Positions 7,134-15,509 of a stretch of 64,000 nt of DNA are shown piece by piece (the first letter of the stretch is position 1; each line of letters starts with the position of its first letter). The stretch spans positions 1 through 64,000 of the forward strand of contig NZ_OENE01000015.1 in NCBI RefSeq assembly GCF_900239495.1, in the 5' to 3' direction. A program made the position numbers and the translations under genes. The DNA comes from Tenacibaculum finnmarkense genomovar ulcerans (GTDB taxonomy: Bacteria; Bacteroidota; Bacteroidia; Flavobacteriales; Flavobacteriaceae). The notes under the pieces are model-generated. The model ran no database searches, had not been told where the DNA came from, and saw only the letters and a list, made by a program, of their open reading frames with translations.

Positions 7134-8102
7134 ATGGAAAAACCAATTACAAATTTTATAGAAAAATACTTTTTACACTTTAACGCAGCCTCTTTAGTCG
7201 ATGCTGCCAAAGGGTATGAAACACAATTAGCTGAAGGATCTAAAATGTTAGTTTCCTTAGCTGGAGCAATGAGTACTGCCGAATTAGGTAAAATATTTGC
7301 AGAGATGATTCGCCAAGAAAAAGTACATATTATTTCATGTACAGGTGCAAACCTAGAGGAAGATGTGATGAATTTAGTAGCACATTCTCACTACAAACGC
7401 ATTCCTAATTATCGTGATTTAACCCCACAAGATGAATGGGATTTATTGTTAAAAGGTTTAAACAGAGTTACAGATACGTGTATTCCTGAAGATGAAGCTT
7501 TTAGAAGATTACAAAAACATATATTCAAAATATGGAAAGATGCTGAAGATAATGATGAACGTTATTTTCCACATGAATACATGTATAAATTATTACTTTC
7601 AGGCGTATTAGAAGAGTATTATGAAATCGATTTAAAAGATTCATGGATGTATGCTGCTGCCGAAAAAAACTTACCAATTGTTGTTCCTGGATGGGAAGAT
7701 TCTACGATGGGAAATATTTTTGCTTCTTACGTGATGAAGGGCGAATTAAAGGCTAGTACGATGAAATCAGGTATCGAATACATGACTTTTTTAGCTGATT
7801 GGTATACTGATAATTCTGATAATGGTATCGGATTTTTTCAAATAGGTGGTGGTATTGCTGGTGATTTCCCTATTTGTGTTGTTCCAATGTTATATCAAGA
7901 TATGGAAAGAGAAGACACACCTTTTTGGAGTTATTTCTGTCAAATTTCAGATTCAACAACAAGTTACGGTTCATACTCTGGAGCGGTACCAAATGAAAAA
8001 ATAACTTGGGGAAAATTAGATATTGATACACCTAAATTTATTATTGAAAGTGATGCTACTATTGTTGCTCCATTAATTTTCGCATACCTTTTAGAAATGT
8101 AA
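7134..8102 (+). CDS. Deoxyhypusine synthase-like protein
   Basis: 322 residues of the deoxyhypusine synthase family. Recognisable parts are SLAGAMSTAELGKIFAEMIR (41-60), SCTGANLEEDVMN (68-80), FFQIGGG (234-240), YSGAVPNEKITWGKLDID (281-298) and SDATIVAPLI (306-315). Bacteria lack eIF5A, and relatives of this family make homospermidine or act on other polyamines using NAD and spermidine or putrescine. In human DHS the motif GGGVVKHH carries the catalytic Lys329. Here the matching stretch is GGGIAGDF (238-245), so that lysine is absent and the chemistry may differ. Its place after arginine decarboxylase and agmatinase supports an aminobutyl or agmatine-related substrate. Confidence 0.8.
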   Translation: MEKPITNFIEKYFLHFNAASLVDAAKGYETQLAEGSKMLVSLAGAMSTAELGKIFAEMIRQEKVHIISCTGANLEEDVMNLVAHSHYKRIPNYRDLTPQDEWDLLLKGLNRVTDTCIPEDEAFRRLQKHIFKIWKDAEDNDERYFPHEYMYKLLLSGVLEEYYEIDLKDSWMYAAAEKNLPIVVPGWEDSTMGNIFASYVMKGELKASTMKSGIEYMTFLADWYTDNSDNGIGFFQIGGGIAGDFPICVVPMLYQDMEREDTPFWSYFCQISDSTTSYGSYSGAVPNEKITWGKLDIDTPKFIIESDATIVAPLIFAYLLEM

Positions 8103-8104
8103 AT

Positions 8105-8347
8105 ATGAAACGAGTAATTGTAGAATACAAAAAACTAACAACTGATATTTTAGATTTATTAATTGAAAAATATCCTGAAGGTTATGATTATACGGATATT
8201 ATTTCCTTTAAAAATAATAAAGGAGAAACTGTAAAAGCTGTAGAAGTAAAAACTAACGACACTTTATATCTTGTGAAAATAAGTACAATGTTAGAACAAA
8301 CTATAGAAAATTATTTAGAAGATGAAGATTCTTTTGAAGCACTATAA
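8105..8347 (+). CDS. Conserved hypothetical protein, last gene of the polyamine operon
   Basis: 80 residues, starting two bases after the deoxyhypusine synthase-like gene. The sequence begins MKRVIVEYKKLT and holds a lysine-rich centre and an acidic tail (ENYLEDEDSFEAL). No signal peptide, membrane segment or named domain can be seen. The pattern of a YPEGYDYTDIISFKNNKGE segment recalls small conserved proteins of Bacteroidota without known function. The tight spacing makes it part of the operon, which closes with the palindromic terminator at 8414-8440. Confidence 0.65.
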   Translation: MKRVIVEYKKLTTDILDLLIEKYPEGYDYTDIISFKNNKGETVKAVEVKTNDTLYLVKISTMLEQTIENYLEDEDSFEAL

Positions 8348-8383
8348 TTCGGTAAATAACTATTAGTTAGTGTTAATTTTTCG

Positions 8384-8405
8384 AAAATAGTATCGATACT
8401 ATTTT
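8384..8405. repeat. Perfect 22-base palindrome with a MITE-related half site
   Basis: A perfect palindrome centred on ATCGAT. Its half sequence GATACTATTTT also occurs inside the repeat element at 114-124 and, in part, at 1829 and 3444. It lies between the stop of the polyamine operon and its terminator. It may be a remnant of the element or a protein-binding site. Confidence 0.5.
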
Positions 8406-8413
8406 AACAAAAA

Positions 8414-8440
8414 AACACGTAATCAAGTTGATTACGTGTT
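8414..8440. terminator. Bidirectional terminator between the polyamine operon and prfA
   Basis: AACACGTAATCAA (8414-8426) and TTGATTACGTGTT (8428-8440) form a near-perfect hairpin with T runs on the + side (TTTTTTTATA) and A runs before it, so it can serve both convergent units. Confidence 0.85.
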
Positions 8441-8470
8441 TTTTTATATATAATAGTAAGTACTATTTTA

Positions 8471-9547
8471 TTAAATAGTTTCTCCTAATTCTTTTAATTT
8501 TGATGTATTTTCGGCAAGCATTAATTCGTCGATAATTTTCTGAATATCGCCATTCATAATATTTGATAAATCGTATAACGTTAAACCAATTCTATGATCG
8601 GTCATACGTCCTTGCGGGAAATTATAGGTTCTAATTTTTGCCGATCTATCACCAGAAGTAACCATTGTTCCACGTTTTAAGGCATCTTCAGCATTTTTCT
8701 TTGCTAACTCCATGTCGTATAAACGAGAACGCAATACTTTAAAAGCTTTCTCTTTATTCTTATGTTGCGATTTCTGATCCTGACATTGCGCTACTAAACC
8801 AGTAGGAATATGTGTTAAACGAACCGCTGAATACGTCGTATTTACCGACTGACCTCCAGGACCTGACGAACAGAAAAAGTCAATACGTACTTCCTTGGGA
8901 TTAATAACTACATCAAACTCTTCCGCTTCTGGGAAAACCATACACGTAGCTGCCGATGTATGCACACGACCTTGCGTTTCGGTTTGTGGTACACGTTGTA
9001 CACGGTGTACACCTGCCTCAAACTTTAAAGTTCCATACACATCATCACCAGAAACCTCAAACTGAATTTCTTTAAAACCTCCGTTTGTTCCTTCCGAATA
9101 ATCTACTGTAGATACTTTCCAGCCTCTACCTTCACAATATTTGGTGTACATTCTAAACAATTCACCAGCAAAAATACTCGCTTCATCACCTCCAGCACCT
9201 GCTCTAAGCTCAACAACGGCATTTTTAGAATCTTCAGGATCTTTCGGAATTAATAAAAACTTAATTTCATCCTCTAAAACAGGAATACGCTTTTTAGCCT
9301 CGTCCATTTCCATTTTAGCCATTTCCGTCATTTCGGCATCGCTTCCGTCAGCTATAATTTCTTTAGCTTCTTCAATAGAGTCCGTTAAACTTTGATATTC
9401 TTGTCCTTTTTTAACAACCTTACCTAAATCTTTATATTCTTTACTTAACTTAACGTAACGTTTTTGATCCATTATAACTTCTGGCTGGATAATTAAATCC
9501 GAAATTTCGTCATAACGTTGCTTTATAATTCTAATTTTATCTAACAT
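8471..9547 (-). CDS. prfA: Peptide chain release factor 1
   Basis: Recognises UAA and UAG stop codons and triggers peptide release. The 358-residue length is standard. The peptidyl-tRNA hydrolysis motif GGQ is at 231-233 within [22 protein letters not shown]'s first part, and the codon-reading loop is PQT at 187-189. The E. coli RF1 tripeptide is PAT, whereas RF2 has SPF, so RF1 is clear. The N-terminal helical domain spans about residues 1-100. The ATG at 9547 gives the usual [12 protein letters not shown] start. It is transcribed alone and ends at the shared terminator 8414-8440. Confidence 0.97.
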   Translation of the reverse strand: MLDKIRIIKQRYDEISDLIIQPEVIMDQKRYVKLSKEYKDLGKVVKKGQEYQSLTDSIEEAKEIIADGSDAEMTEMAKMEMDEAKKRIPVLEDEIKFLLIPKDPEDSKNAVVELRAGAGGDEASIFAGELFRMYTKYCEGRGWKVSTVDYSEGTNGGFKEIQFEVSGDDVYGTLKFEAGVHRVQRVPQTETQGRVHTSAATCMVFPEAEEFDVVINPKEVRIDFFCSSGPGGQSVNTTYSAVRLTHIPTGLVAQCQDQKSQHKNKEKAFKVLRSRLYDMELAKKNAEDALKRGTMVTSGDRSAKIRTYNFPQGRMTDHRIGLTLYDLSNIMNGDIQKIIDELMLAENTSKLKELGETI

Positions 9548-9638
9548 CTTCTAGCTTTTCTGGTCTGCGAATTTACGGATTTTATCGGAATTATTTTTAA
9601 AATTTAAGTTAACTATATTTTTAGCTTCAAATAGAAAA

Positions 9639-9676
9639 AATTGTTCTTTTAGCCAATACAAACTAAAAGAACAATT
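9639..9676 (-). terminator. Terminator of the hpp-hmp operon
   Basis: CTAAAAGAACAATT on the minus strand (rc of 9639-9652) pairs with 9663-9676 in a perfect 14 bp stem with a ten-base loop; on the minus strand it is followed by TTTTTTCTATTTG. It lies 21 bases past the flavohemoglobin stop. Confidence 0.85.
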
Positions 9677-9697
9677 ATCTACAGTATTACAATATTT

Positions 9698-10906
9698 TTA
9701 ATGTGTCAAAACAAGTTCTTCTTTAGGACCAAAAAACTCGTAATTTACCTGTTCTTCCGATACATTTAAATCCTTTAAAATAGCTAAAGTATTTGCCATA
9801 AAAGCTGTTGGACCACAGAAATAGAAATCGCTAGTATTTGAAATTCCTAAATCATTTAATATCTCTTTTGTTAAATAGCCTTGATAATCATAATTATCAC
9901 CTAAAACATCACTCTTTAAAGCTGCGTTATAAACTGATACCAATTTTGAATTAGCCCCTAACAACGCCTGAATTTCATTTTTAAAAGCATGAGTATTACT
10001 ATTCAAAGCACATTGAATAATTATAACTTCTTGATGTTTATTTTTAATAGCCTCTTTAAACATACTTAGTATAGGGGTAATTCCTATTCCTGCGCCTAGT
10101 AAAACCAACGGACGATTATCAGCCTGCTTTAAAACAAATTCACCAGAAGGCATCCCTATATTTAAAGTACTACCAATAATAACAGCTGAATGCAAATAAT
10201 TTGACACAATTCCGTCAGGATTACCCGCTTCTTTTTTAACACTAATTCTTAAGTAATCTTTATCATTTGAATCTGACATACTATAATTTCGAGTATGCTT
10301 ATGATCGGTATTTGGTATCTCTAAACTTATAGAAACGTATTGACCTGCCATAAAATTAGGCATAGGAGCACCATCTTTTCGTTTTAAATAAAATGAAGTA
10401 ATTAGATCATTTTCTGCTATTTTATCAACAACTATAAATTCTTTCATACCTCTAAAACCACCGATACTGTTTTCTTTATCTGTATAAATAGCTTCTTCTT
10501 TACCAACAAAAATAGCCGCTAAATCGCCATAAGCCTCTGCCCAAGCGTCTATTATTTCTGGCGTTGCAGCATCGCCTAAAACCTCTTTAATAGCTGCTAA
10601 TAAATTTTCACCAACAATAGGATATGCTTCTTTAGGTATTGATAAACTTACATGCTTTTGCGCGATAGTATTTACCATGCCGCCTAGCATTTCTAATTTA
10701 TCAATATGTTGTGCGTATTTAAAAAAAGCACTTGCCAGGGCTATTTGTTGATTTCCTTTTTTCTGATTAGTCATGTTAAAAATATCTTTTAACTCCGGAT
10801 GATTTTCAAACAATAACCTATAAAAAACTTTAGTAATAGCCTCTCCATGTACTTCTAAAACAGGTACTGTCGATTTTACAATTTCAATTGTTTTTTTACT
10901 TGCCAT
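9698..10906 (-). CDS. hmp: Flavohemoglobin (nitric oxide dioxygenase)
   Basis: Converts NO and O2 to nitrate using NAD(P)H, FAD and heme. The 402 residues show the three usual domains: globin (1-140) with proximal His85 in AQKHVSLSI, Tyr29 and Gln53 in the distal pocket; an FAD domain with FMAGQYVSISL and RNYSMSD (about 204-210); and an NAD domain with LLGAGIGITPILSMF and FYFCGPTAFM. The C-terminal NYEFFGP is typical. The gene overlaps the upstream HPP gene by 11 bases, so both are made from one transcript. The promoter region at 11391-11435 carries an Fnr-type palindrome, which fits control by low oxygen or NO. Confidence 0.96.
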   Translation of the reverse strand: MASKKTIEIVKSTVPVLEVHGEAITKVFYRLLFENHPELKDIFNMTNQKKGNQQIALASAFFKYAQHIDKLEMLGGMVNTIAQKHVSLSIPKEAYPIVGENLLAAIKEVLGDAATPEIIDAWAEAYGDLAAIFVGKEEAIYTDKENSIGGFRGMKEFIVVDKIAENDLITSFYLKRKDGAPMPNFMAGQYVSISLEIPNTDHKHTRNYSMSDSNDKDYLRISVKKEAGNPDGIVSNYLHSAVIIGSTLNIGMPSGEFVLKQADNRPLVLLGAGIGITPILSMFKEAIKNKHQEVIIIQCALNSNTHAFKNEIQALLGANSKLVSVYNAALKSDVLGDNYDYQGYLTKEILNDLGISNTSDFYFCGPTAFMANTLAILKDLNVSEEQVNYEFFGPKEELVLTH

Positions 10907-11369
10907 AATTAAGTGTATTTAAATGTGTCTTTAATATATCTCTTAGTATTGAAAATGAATAAATAATTAACAAGCCTGTTGTTGTTGGATATAAAATATA
11001 CCAATACCCCAAACTTTCTATTTCTGAATTAGATAATATTGGAATAAGTGTTATAGCCCCAGCAGGTGGATAACTCGTATTAATAAGGTTCATTATTAAA
11101 ATACAAGAGCTTATCGCCAGTATTACTTTAATAATTAAAGCCAAATCAAAGCCGTTTAAAAACACCCCTATAAAAGCCGCTAATACCGAACTTAAAAAAA
11201 TTTTTAGTGGCGAGTGTTTAATGCTATTGTTTGAAAAAACTAAAACTGCTGAAGCCCCAAAAGCAGCAATTATGTAAATAGCCTGACTAGCGTTAAATAA
11301 AAACCTATGAAACAGGTAAATACAGGCAAAACACGCTATTGAAAGCAGGTAGTTTATTATCGTATTCAT
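10896..11369 (-). CDS. HPP family integral membrane protein
   Basis: 157 residues with four or five predicted membrane helices and the family core TSYPPAGAITLIP, a variant of the HPPAGA motif that names the family. A chloroplast HPP protein (AtNITR2;1) carries nitrite across a membrane, and bacterial members are little studied. A frame extension to 11393 would need a TTG start, whereas ATG at 11369 gives a compact hydrophobic N-terminus, so I chose the latter. Co-transcription with the NO dioxygenase suggests handling of the nitrate or nitrite produced by it. That link is an inference. Confidence 0.8.
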   Translation of the reverse strand: MNTIINYLLSIACFACIYLFHRFLFNASQAIYIIAAFGASAVLVFSNNSIKHSPLKIFLSSVLAAFIGVFLNGFDLALIIKVILAISSCILIMNLINTSYPPAGAITLIPILSNSEIESLGYWYILYPTTTGLLIIYSFSILRDILKTHLNTLNYGK

Positions 11370-11390
11370 TTCCTTAACTTTGTTGAGCGG

Positions 11391-11435
11391 CAAAACTACT
11401 TTACTACATTTATAATAACCTATGACTTAAATCAT
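11391..11435 (-). promoter_or_regulatory. hpp-hmp promoter: -7 box plus Fnr-type palindrome
   Basis: On the minus strand TAGTTTTG (rc of 11391-11398) matches the -7 consensus TAnnTTTG. The near-palindrome ATGACTTAAATCAT (11422-11435) has its centre 37.5 bases upstream of the final G of that box. This is the same arrangement as at the ccoS and ccoI promoters (36.5 in both). The palindrome also abuts the start codon of the divergent Crp/Fnr gene, so it may repress that gene as well. Confidence 0.6.
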
Positions 11436-12032
11436 ATGATAAAAGAAAATTTATTAATTCAATATGGTGCTAAAATTGTTGAATTCTCAAAAGGAGACTA
11501 TCTTTTTGAAAAAGGAAGCAGTCCTAAATATTACTATCAAATTATAAATGGCGGGGTAAAAATGAATTATTACAACCAAAGCGGGAATGAATTTATTCAG
11601 GGTATTTTTGGTAAAAACAGAAGCTTTGGCGAACCTCCTTTATTAATAGATACAAAATATCCTGCAAATGCGATTGCGTTAAACTCACTAAGTGTTTATC
11701 TTTTAAAAAAAGAGGCCTTTGAAACCTTATTACTTAATAATAATGAAGTGCACTATACCTTTACAAAAATGATTTCTAAAAGACTTTATTTTAAGGCAAC
11801 CATAGCAAATGGCATTAGCTCAAACTCTGCCGAAGAAGCAATTTTAACATTATTGAACTATTTAAAAAATGATGTTCACCAACATAGTTTACCCTTTAAT
11901 TTAAAAATAGATTTTACCAGAAAAAACATTGCAGGCTTGCTTGGTTTAAGCATTGAATCAACCATTCGAACTATTAAAAAAATGGAAGCTAAAAAAACGG
12001 TAAAAATTATCAATCAAAAAATATATTATTAA
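11436..12032 (+). CDS. Crp/Fnr family transcriptional regulator
   Basis: 198 residues. The N-terminal cyclic-nucleotide-binding-like barrel covers about 1-115 (FSKGDYLFEKGSSPKYYYQI, and FGEPPLL at about 69-75). The C-terminal winged helix includes FTRKNIAGLLGLSIESTIRT, the DNA-recognition helix. No cysteine cluster is present, so it does not look like an oxygen-sensing Fnr; NO sensing through heme or another ligand remains possible. It is divergent from the hpp-hmp operon, with 66 bases between the two starts and an Fnr-type palindrome in that gap. Control of hpp-hmp by this protein is the simplest reading of the layout. Confidence 0.85.
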   Translation: MIKENLLIQYGAKIVEFSKGDYLFEKGSSPKYYYQIINGGVKMNYYNQSGNEFIQGIFGKNRSFGEPPLLIDTKYPANAIALNSLSVYLLKKEAFETLLLNNNEVHYTFTKMISKRLYFKATIANGISSNSAEEAILTLLNYLKNDVHQHSLPFNLKIDFTRKNIAGLLGLSIESTIRTIKKMEAKKTVKIINQKIYY

Positions 12033-12109
12033 AGTAAACAAAGCATTTATAGCTACTTAAAAATACGCTTACTTACTGTATATTTACAGCTTATATAAAG
12101 TTGAAAATT

Positions 12110-13975
12110 ATGCAAAACAATAACATACTAGATTATAGTAAAGAAGTATTAAAAAATATGCCTACTGATTGGCTGAATTTAACCACACATCGACTAGATA
12201 TTTATGATGAAAAATTAGCGAAAGTTCAATTTACAAATCAGTTCGAAAGCTTATTTAATAACAATAACAGTCAATTATCAGCATTAAGTGAATTGCCTAC
12301 CGCTTACGATTATATTCGCCTTGGACATCCGTTATCCTGTGTTTTAGAATGGGTTATTTCAAAAATGAATGATTTAAATTCTGAAAATATCATCAGTTTT
12401 TCTTCTACTACAATGCCTATTTTAGCTATTCTTAGAAGTAATTTACAGCAAAATAAAAACACCCAAATTATTTATTCCGATAAATTGCCAAGCGCTTTTA
12501 ATGCCGATGTTTTACAAAATGTTTATGGCTATAAATTTGAACTAAAAAAAATTGCTGATAAAATTTCTAATTTCGATGGTAGTACTATTTTAATATCCGA
12601 AGAAAAAGAAATTTGTAATTTCAATATAAATAGCAACCCAAACATTGATTTTTTCATCAATATAAACACAAAATTAGGAAGTGTTTTAGCAGTAAATAAA
12701 AAAGAAAATCAAGAATATATTTCTGCAATTCAACACGTAAGACGTAGAGAAAGTATTGCGATGACTCCTGCCGATTCACTAGCTGTTTTACAATCATTTG
12801 TAGCTAAAACAGTAAATAAAACAAGTTCAATTTCTTCGGATATTCCTAAAAGCACTTTATTAGAAGATAAGGCTTCGGTTTTAAAAAGCATCCAACAAAT
12901 TACCCAAAGCACCACAAAACCATTAGTTGCCTCTAGCGGACTGTCTATTCAATATGCTATTTTAATGGGATTAGTTGACCATGCACAGCAAAACAATAGC
13001 GGAAAAACTATTAAAATTGTCGTTCCACCAAATTGTTACGGAGGTACAAACGACCAAGCAAGACGTGTTGCCGCTTGTCTTGAAAATGTAGAAATTGTTG
13101 ATTTATTAGTCGATGGCGGTAACGATATGGTAAAGAGTATCGATGCTGTATTGGCAGAAATAGCCCTAGAAGACGCTGTTCCTTTTATCATTGCTGAAAT
13201 CCCTACCAACCCAAGAGTTGAAGTTCCTAATTTAGATGATTTAAGAGCTGTTTTAACTAAAAAACGTACTACAAATTCAGGAACAATCGCTGTTGACCCT
13301 GTTTTTATTTTAGATCAAACTTTTTGTCCGAACGTTCACTTTTTAGGAGAAAACGCCATATTATCAAGCGTTCGTACTATTTCATTTGCTAGTGGTTCAA
13401 AATTCCCTAGTGGCGGAAAATGTACCGCAGGTTATTGTGTTGGAAACAAAAAATCGGAAACCTTAATGGATAAAATAGCCATTCATTTAAACGTTACCGA
13501 TAACGAAGCGACTGATTTTCAATATGAAATATTAGCAAAACAATTACCCTCTATGAACCAACGAATTATAGATGCGTATAAAAACACCCGTGAATTTGTA
13601 ACTTTTATTACCGATAATTTACCAGGCGCAAAAATAAATTTTGTATCCGAAGAATTAGCTTCTCAAGGCTTTACGCCCTCTGTTTTCTCTTTAGATTTAC
13701 CGACAAAAGGAAATTCTGATGCCGAAAAAGAGACTTATAAAAGAGCCTTAAATTTAAAATTAATCAACCTAATGATTACCCAAATACCTACCGAAAGTAA
13801 ATTTTGTGTAAGTTACGGACAATTAAAAGGATGCTACTGGACCATTCCTGCAACCTCAACCCAAGGAACCACTAAAGAAGGCGACAAAGATTATATTGTA
13901 CGCGCCTCACTTTCGGCAAATATGGATTTAGAATTGCATAAAAAAGTATTTTTAGACTTTGTAAAAAGCATCTAA
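12110..13975 (+). CDS. PLP-dependent transferase of the Cys/Met metabolism family (cystathionine gamma-synthase-like)
   Basis: 621 residues, clearly longer than the ~390 of bacterial cystathionine gamma-synthase. The C-terminal 380 residues carry the PLP fold: KIVVPPNCYGGTNDQARRVA, then IIAEIPTNPRVEVP, DPVFILDQTF, and the likely PLP lysine in FASGSKFPSGGKCTAGYCVG. The first 230 residues form an extra domain with no name I can give. The long layout recalls fungal cystathionine gamma-synthases, which also have an N-terminal extension. An earlier TTG at 12101 is possible, but ATG at 12110 is preferred. It is monocistronic, and its terminator at 14289-14323 is separated from it by an inserted repeat element. 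Confidence 0.7.
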   Translation: MQNNNILDYSKEVLKNMPTDWLNLTTHRLDIYDEKLAKVQFTNQFESLFNNNNSQLSALSELPTAYDYIRLGHPLSCVLEWVISKMNDLNSENIISFSSTTMPILAILRSNLQQNKNTQIIYSDKLPSAFNADVLQNVYGYKFELKKIADKISNFDGSTILISEEKEICNFNINSNPNIDFFININTKLGSVLAVNKKENQEYISAIQHVRRRESIAMTPADSLAVLQSFVAKTVNKTSSISSDIPKSTLLEDKASVLKSIQQITQSTTKPLVASSGLSIQYAILMGLVDHAQQNNSGKTIKIVVPPNCYGGTNDQARRVAACLENVEIVDLLVDGGNDMVKSIDAVLAEIALEDAVPFIIAEIPTNPRVEVPNLDDLRAVLTKKRTTNSGTIAVDPVFILDQTFCPNVHFLGENAILSSVRTISFASGSKFPSGGKCTAGYCVGNKKSETLMDKIAIHLNVTDNEATDFQYEILAKQLPSMNQRIIDAYKNTREFVTFITDNLPGAKINFVSEELASQGFTPSVFSLDLPTKGNSDAEKETYKRALNLKLINLMITQIPTESKFCVSYGQLKGCYWTIPATSTQGTTKEGDKDYIVRASLSANMDLELHKKVFLDFVKSI

Positions 13976-13993
13976 TATTTGTTTTTAAAACAC

Positions 13994-14287
13994 TTAGAGC
14001 CTGTTTAAAAATTAAATAAACTGTCAGTTCGAGTGATTTTTTTCCTTCAAAAAATTGTATCGAGAACTTTTTTGTATAAAATTCATCAACATAAAAGAAC
14101 TCAAATTCTCGATACAATTTTAATTCCTTTTAGTCATTAAAATCACTCGAATTGACAAGAATCATCAAAAAAAGCTAAAAAATACGGCAAATCAGGATGC
14201 GAACCTGAAATAAACTCCCGTTGACGGATGCGATTTCTTATTTTGATGTTACAAAACTTTTTTAGATGAAATTTAAACAGGCTCTTA
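13994..14287. mobile_element. Complete MITE-like element with 13 bp terminal inverted repeats and TTA duplication
   Basis: The termini GAGCCTGTTTAAA (13997-14009) and TTTAAACAGGCTC (14272-14284) are perfect inverted repeats. They are flanked by TTA at 13994-13996 and 14285-14287, consistent with a 3 bp target duplication of TNA type. The element body of about 288 bp has no transposase. Inside are the same hairpin blocks as in 1-248: CAGTTCGAGTG, TATCGAGAA with TTCTCGATA, and CACTCGAATTGACAAG. About 65 bases at 14178-14242, not shared with the first copy, are an extra insert. Ends and TNA duplication resemble the IS1031 group of the IS5 family, which may supply transposase from elsewhere. Confidence 0.75.
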
Positions 14288-14288
14288 G

Positions 14289-14323
14289 AACAGCCTTCAC
14301 ATTTTTTTAATATGAAGGCTGTT
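14289..14323 (+). terminator. Terminator of the PLP transferase gene, displaced by the repeat element
   Basis: AACAGCCTTCA (14289-14299) pairs perfectly with TGAAGGCTGTT (14313-14323), followed by nine Ts. It starts two bases after the TTA duplication of the element, so the element sits between the coding region and its terminator. Confidence 0.8.
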
Positions 14324-14361
14324 TTTTTTTGTGTATTACTAAAAATTATTTGAAGCAATTT

Positions 14362-14435
14362 CCCGCTTTCCGCACTCGCTTTTTTTGAAAAAAATCAAAA
14401 AAGAGCTCAAACAAATGCCTCAATCGGGGCTAGGC
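14362..14435. repeat. Flavobacterial intergenic repeat, copy A
   Basis: The block CCCGCTTTCCGCACTCGCT, a T-rich/A-rich hairpin (TTTTTTTGA and TCAAAAAA), GAGCTCAAACAA, and TCAATCGGGGCTAGGC recurs almost unchanged at 22570-22644, and in diverged inverse form at 60760-60842. Nothing else is visible in 14324-14517 apart from this block. Confidence 0.75.
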
Positions 14436-14517
14436 ATTTGTACTAAAAAGTAAATATAGTTAACCTAACTATATTTATCAGCAATACATCTTTCAGAAAA
14501 GAAATTAACAACAAAAA

Positions 14518-14550
14518 AACCAGTCTTTAATTTTACATCAAAGGCTGGTT
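14518..14550 (-). terminator. Terminator of the OmpA lipoprotein gene
   Basis: AACCAGTCTTT (14518-14528) pairs with AAAGGCTGGTT (14540-14550), with one G-T pair. On the minus strand the stem is followed by a T run (rc of 14511-14517). It lies 23 bases past the stop of the gene at 14573. Confidence 0.75.
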
Positions 14551-14572
14551 TTTTATTCAATTTTAGTTTCTA

Positions 14573-15448
14573 TTATGGCTGAATTACTTCTTCTGAAGCC
14601 ATTAAACCAAAAAACTTATTTAAGTTTGGTAAAATAATTATTTTTGTTCTTCTGTTTCTTGCTCTGTTAGCGCTTGTTTTATTATCAACCAAAGGCAAAG
14701 ATGAACCTCTTCCTGATGCAATTAATCTGCTAGCGTTAACCTTATATTTATTTTCTAAAATACGTACAATTGACGTAGCTCTTTTTACACTTAAATCCCA
14801 GTTATCTTTAATTACTTCGTTATGAATACCTCTTGAATCGGTGTGTCCTTCAATCATCACATCCATACTTGGTTCCGATTTAATGATATCTGCCAATTTT
14901 TTAAGCGTTTTATACGCATTTCTATTTACATTATAACTTGCTGTTTTAAACAACATTTTATCTGAAATAGAAATCATTACTACTGTTTTATCAATATTTA
15001 CATTAATATCATCAGAATTTTCTAATTCAGAAACATTTATAGATTTTTTCAGCTGATAAGAAACCGCTAAATTCATAGAATCTTTTAGCGTTTTAGCATT
15101 TGCTAATTCAGTAGCATCAACATTTTCTAAGGTTTTACGCATCTTAATTTTCATATCATTAGATATTACAGCACCTTCCACCATATCTAATTTTATGTCA
15201 TTCTGTTTTCTTAACCCTGAATTAATGCCTCTTAATGAATTTATTTTGGTATTATAAATAGCAACTCTATTTTCAATTTTTGCAAATTTAGCCGTTAAAG
15301 CTTCTTTTTCTAGGGTTGTTTTTTGAAGCGTTCCTTGTGTTGCTTTGTATTGCTGTTCTAATTGAACATATTTTTTCTTTGAAACACATGCTGTTGCTAA
15401 AACTGAAACAGCTGCTAAAACTGAAACTTTTTTCATTACTTTTTTCAT
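14573..15448 (-). CDS. OmpA-family outer-membrane lipoprotein
   Basis: 291 residues. A signal peptide ends in the lipobox LATAC, which predicts lipid attachment at about Cys21. A coiled-coil stretch rich in Q, K, L and E follows (about 28-85). The C-terminal OmpA domain (about 160-275) has the peptidoglycan-binding pattern IEGHTDSRG, NWDLSVKRA and NRARNRRTKI. Such proteins tie the outer membrane to the cell wall. Two start codons in frame (M1 and M6 region, MKKVMKKVSV) differ only by a few residues before the signal helix. It is transcribed alone. Confidence 0.92.
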   Translation of the reverse strand: MKKVMKKVSVLAAVSVLATACVSKKKYVQLEQQYKATQGTLQKTTLEKEALTAKFAKIENRVAIYNTKINSLRGINSGLRKQNDIKLDMVEGAVISNDMKIKMRKTLENVDATELANAKTLKDSMNLAVSYQLKKSINVSELENSDDINVNIDKTVVMISISDKMLFKTASYNVNRNAYKTLKKLADIIKSEPSMDVMIEGHTDSRGIHNEVIKDNWDLSVKRATSIVRILENKYKVNASRLIASGRGSSLPLVDNKTSANRARNRRTKIIILPNLNKFFGLMASEEVIQP

Positions 15449-15509
15449 TACTTAATCTATTTAATATGACAGCTAAACTAAACTTTTAAGGTTTTAGTAT
15501 GCAGAATAT

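Noticed and set aside
14178-14242. A tRNA-like fragment in the MITE (TCAGGATGCGAACCTGA)
   Set aside because: It resembles a T-arm by chance; no acceptor stem or anticodon arm can be folded around it.
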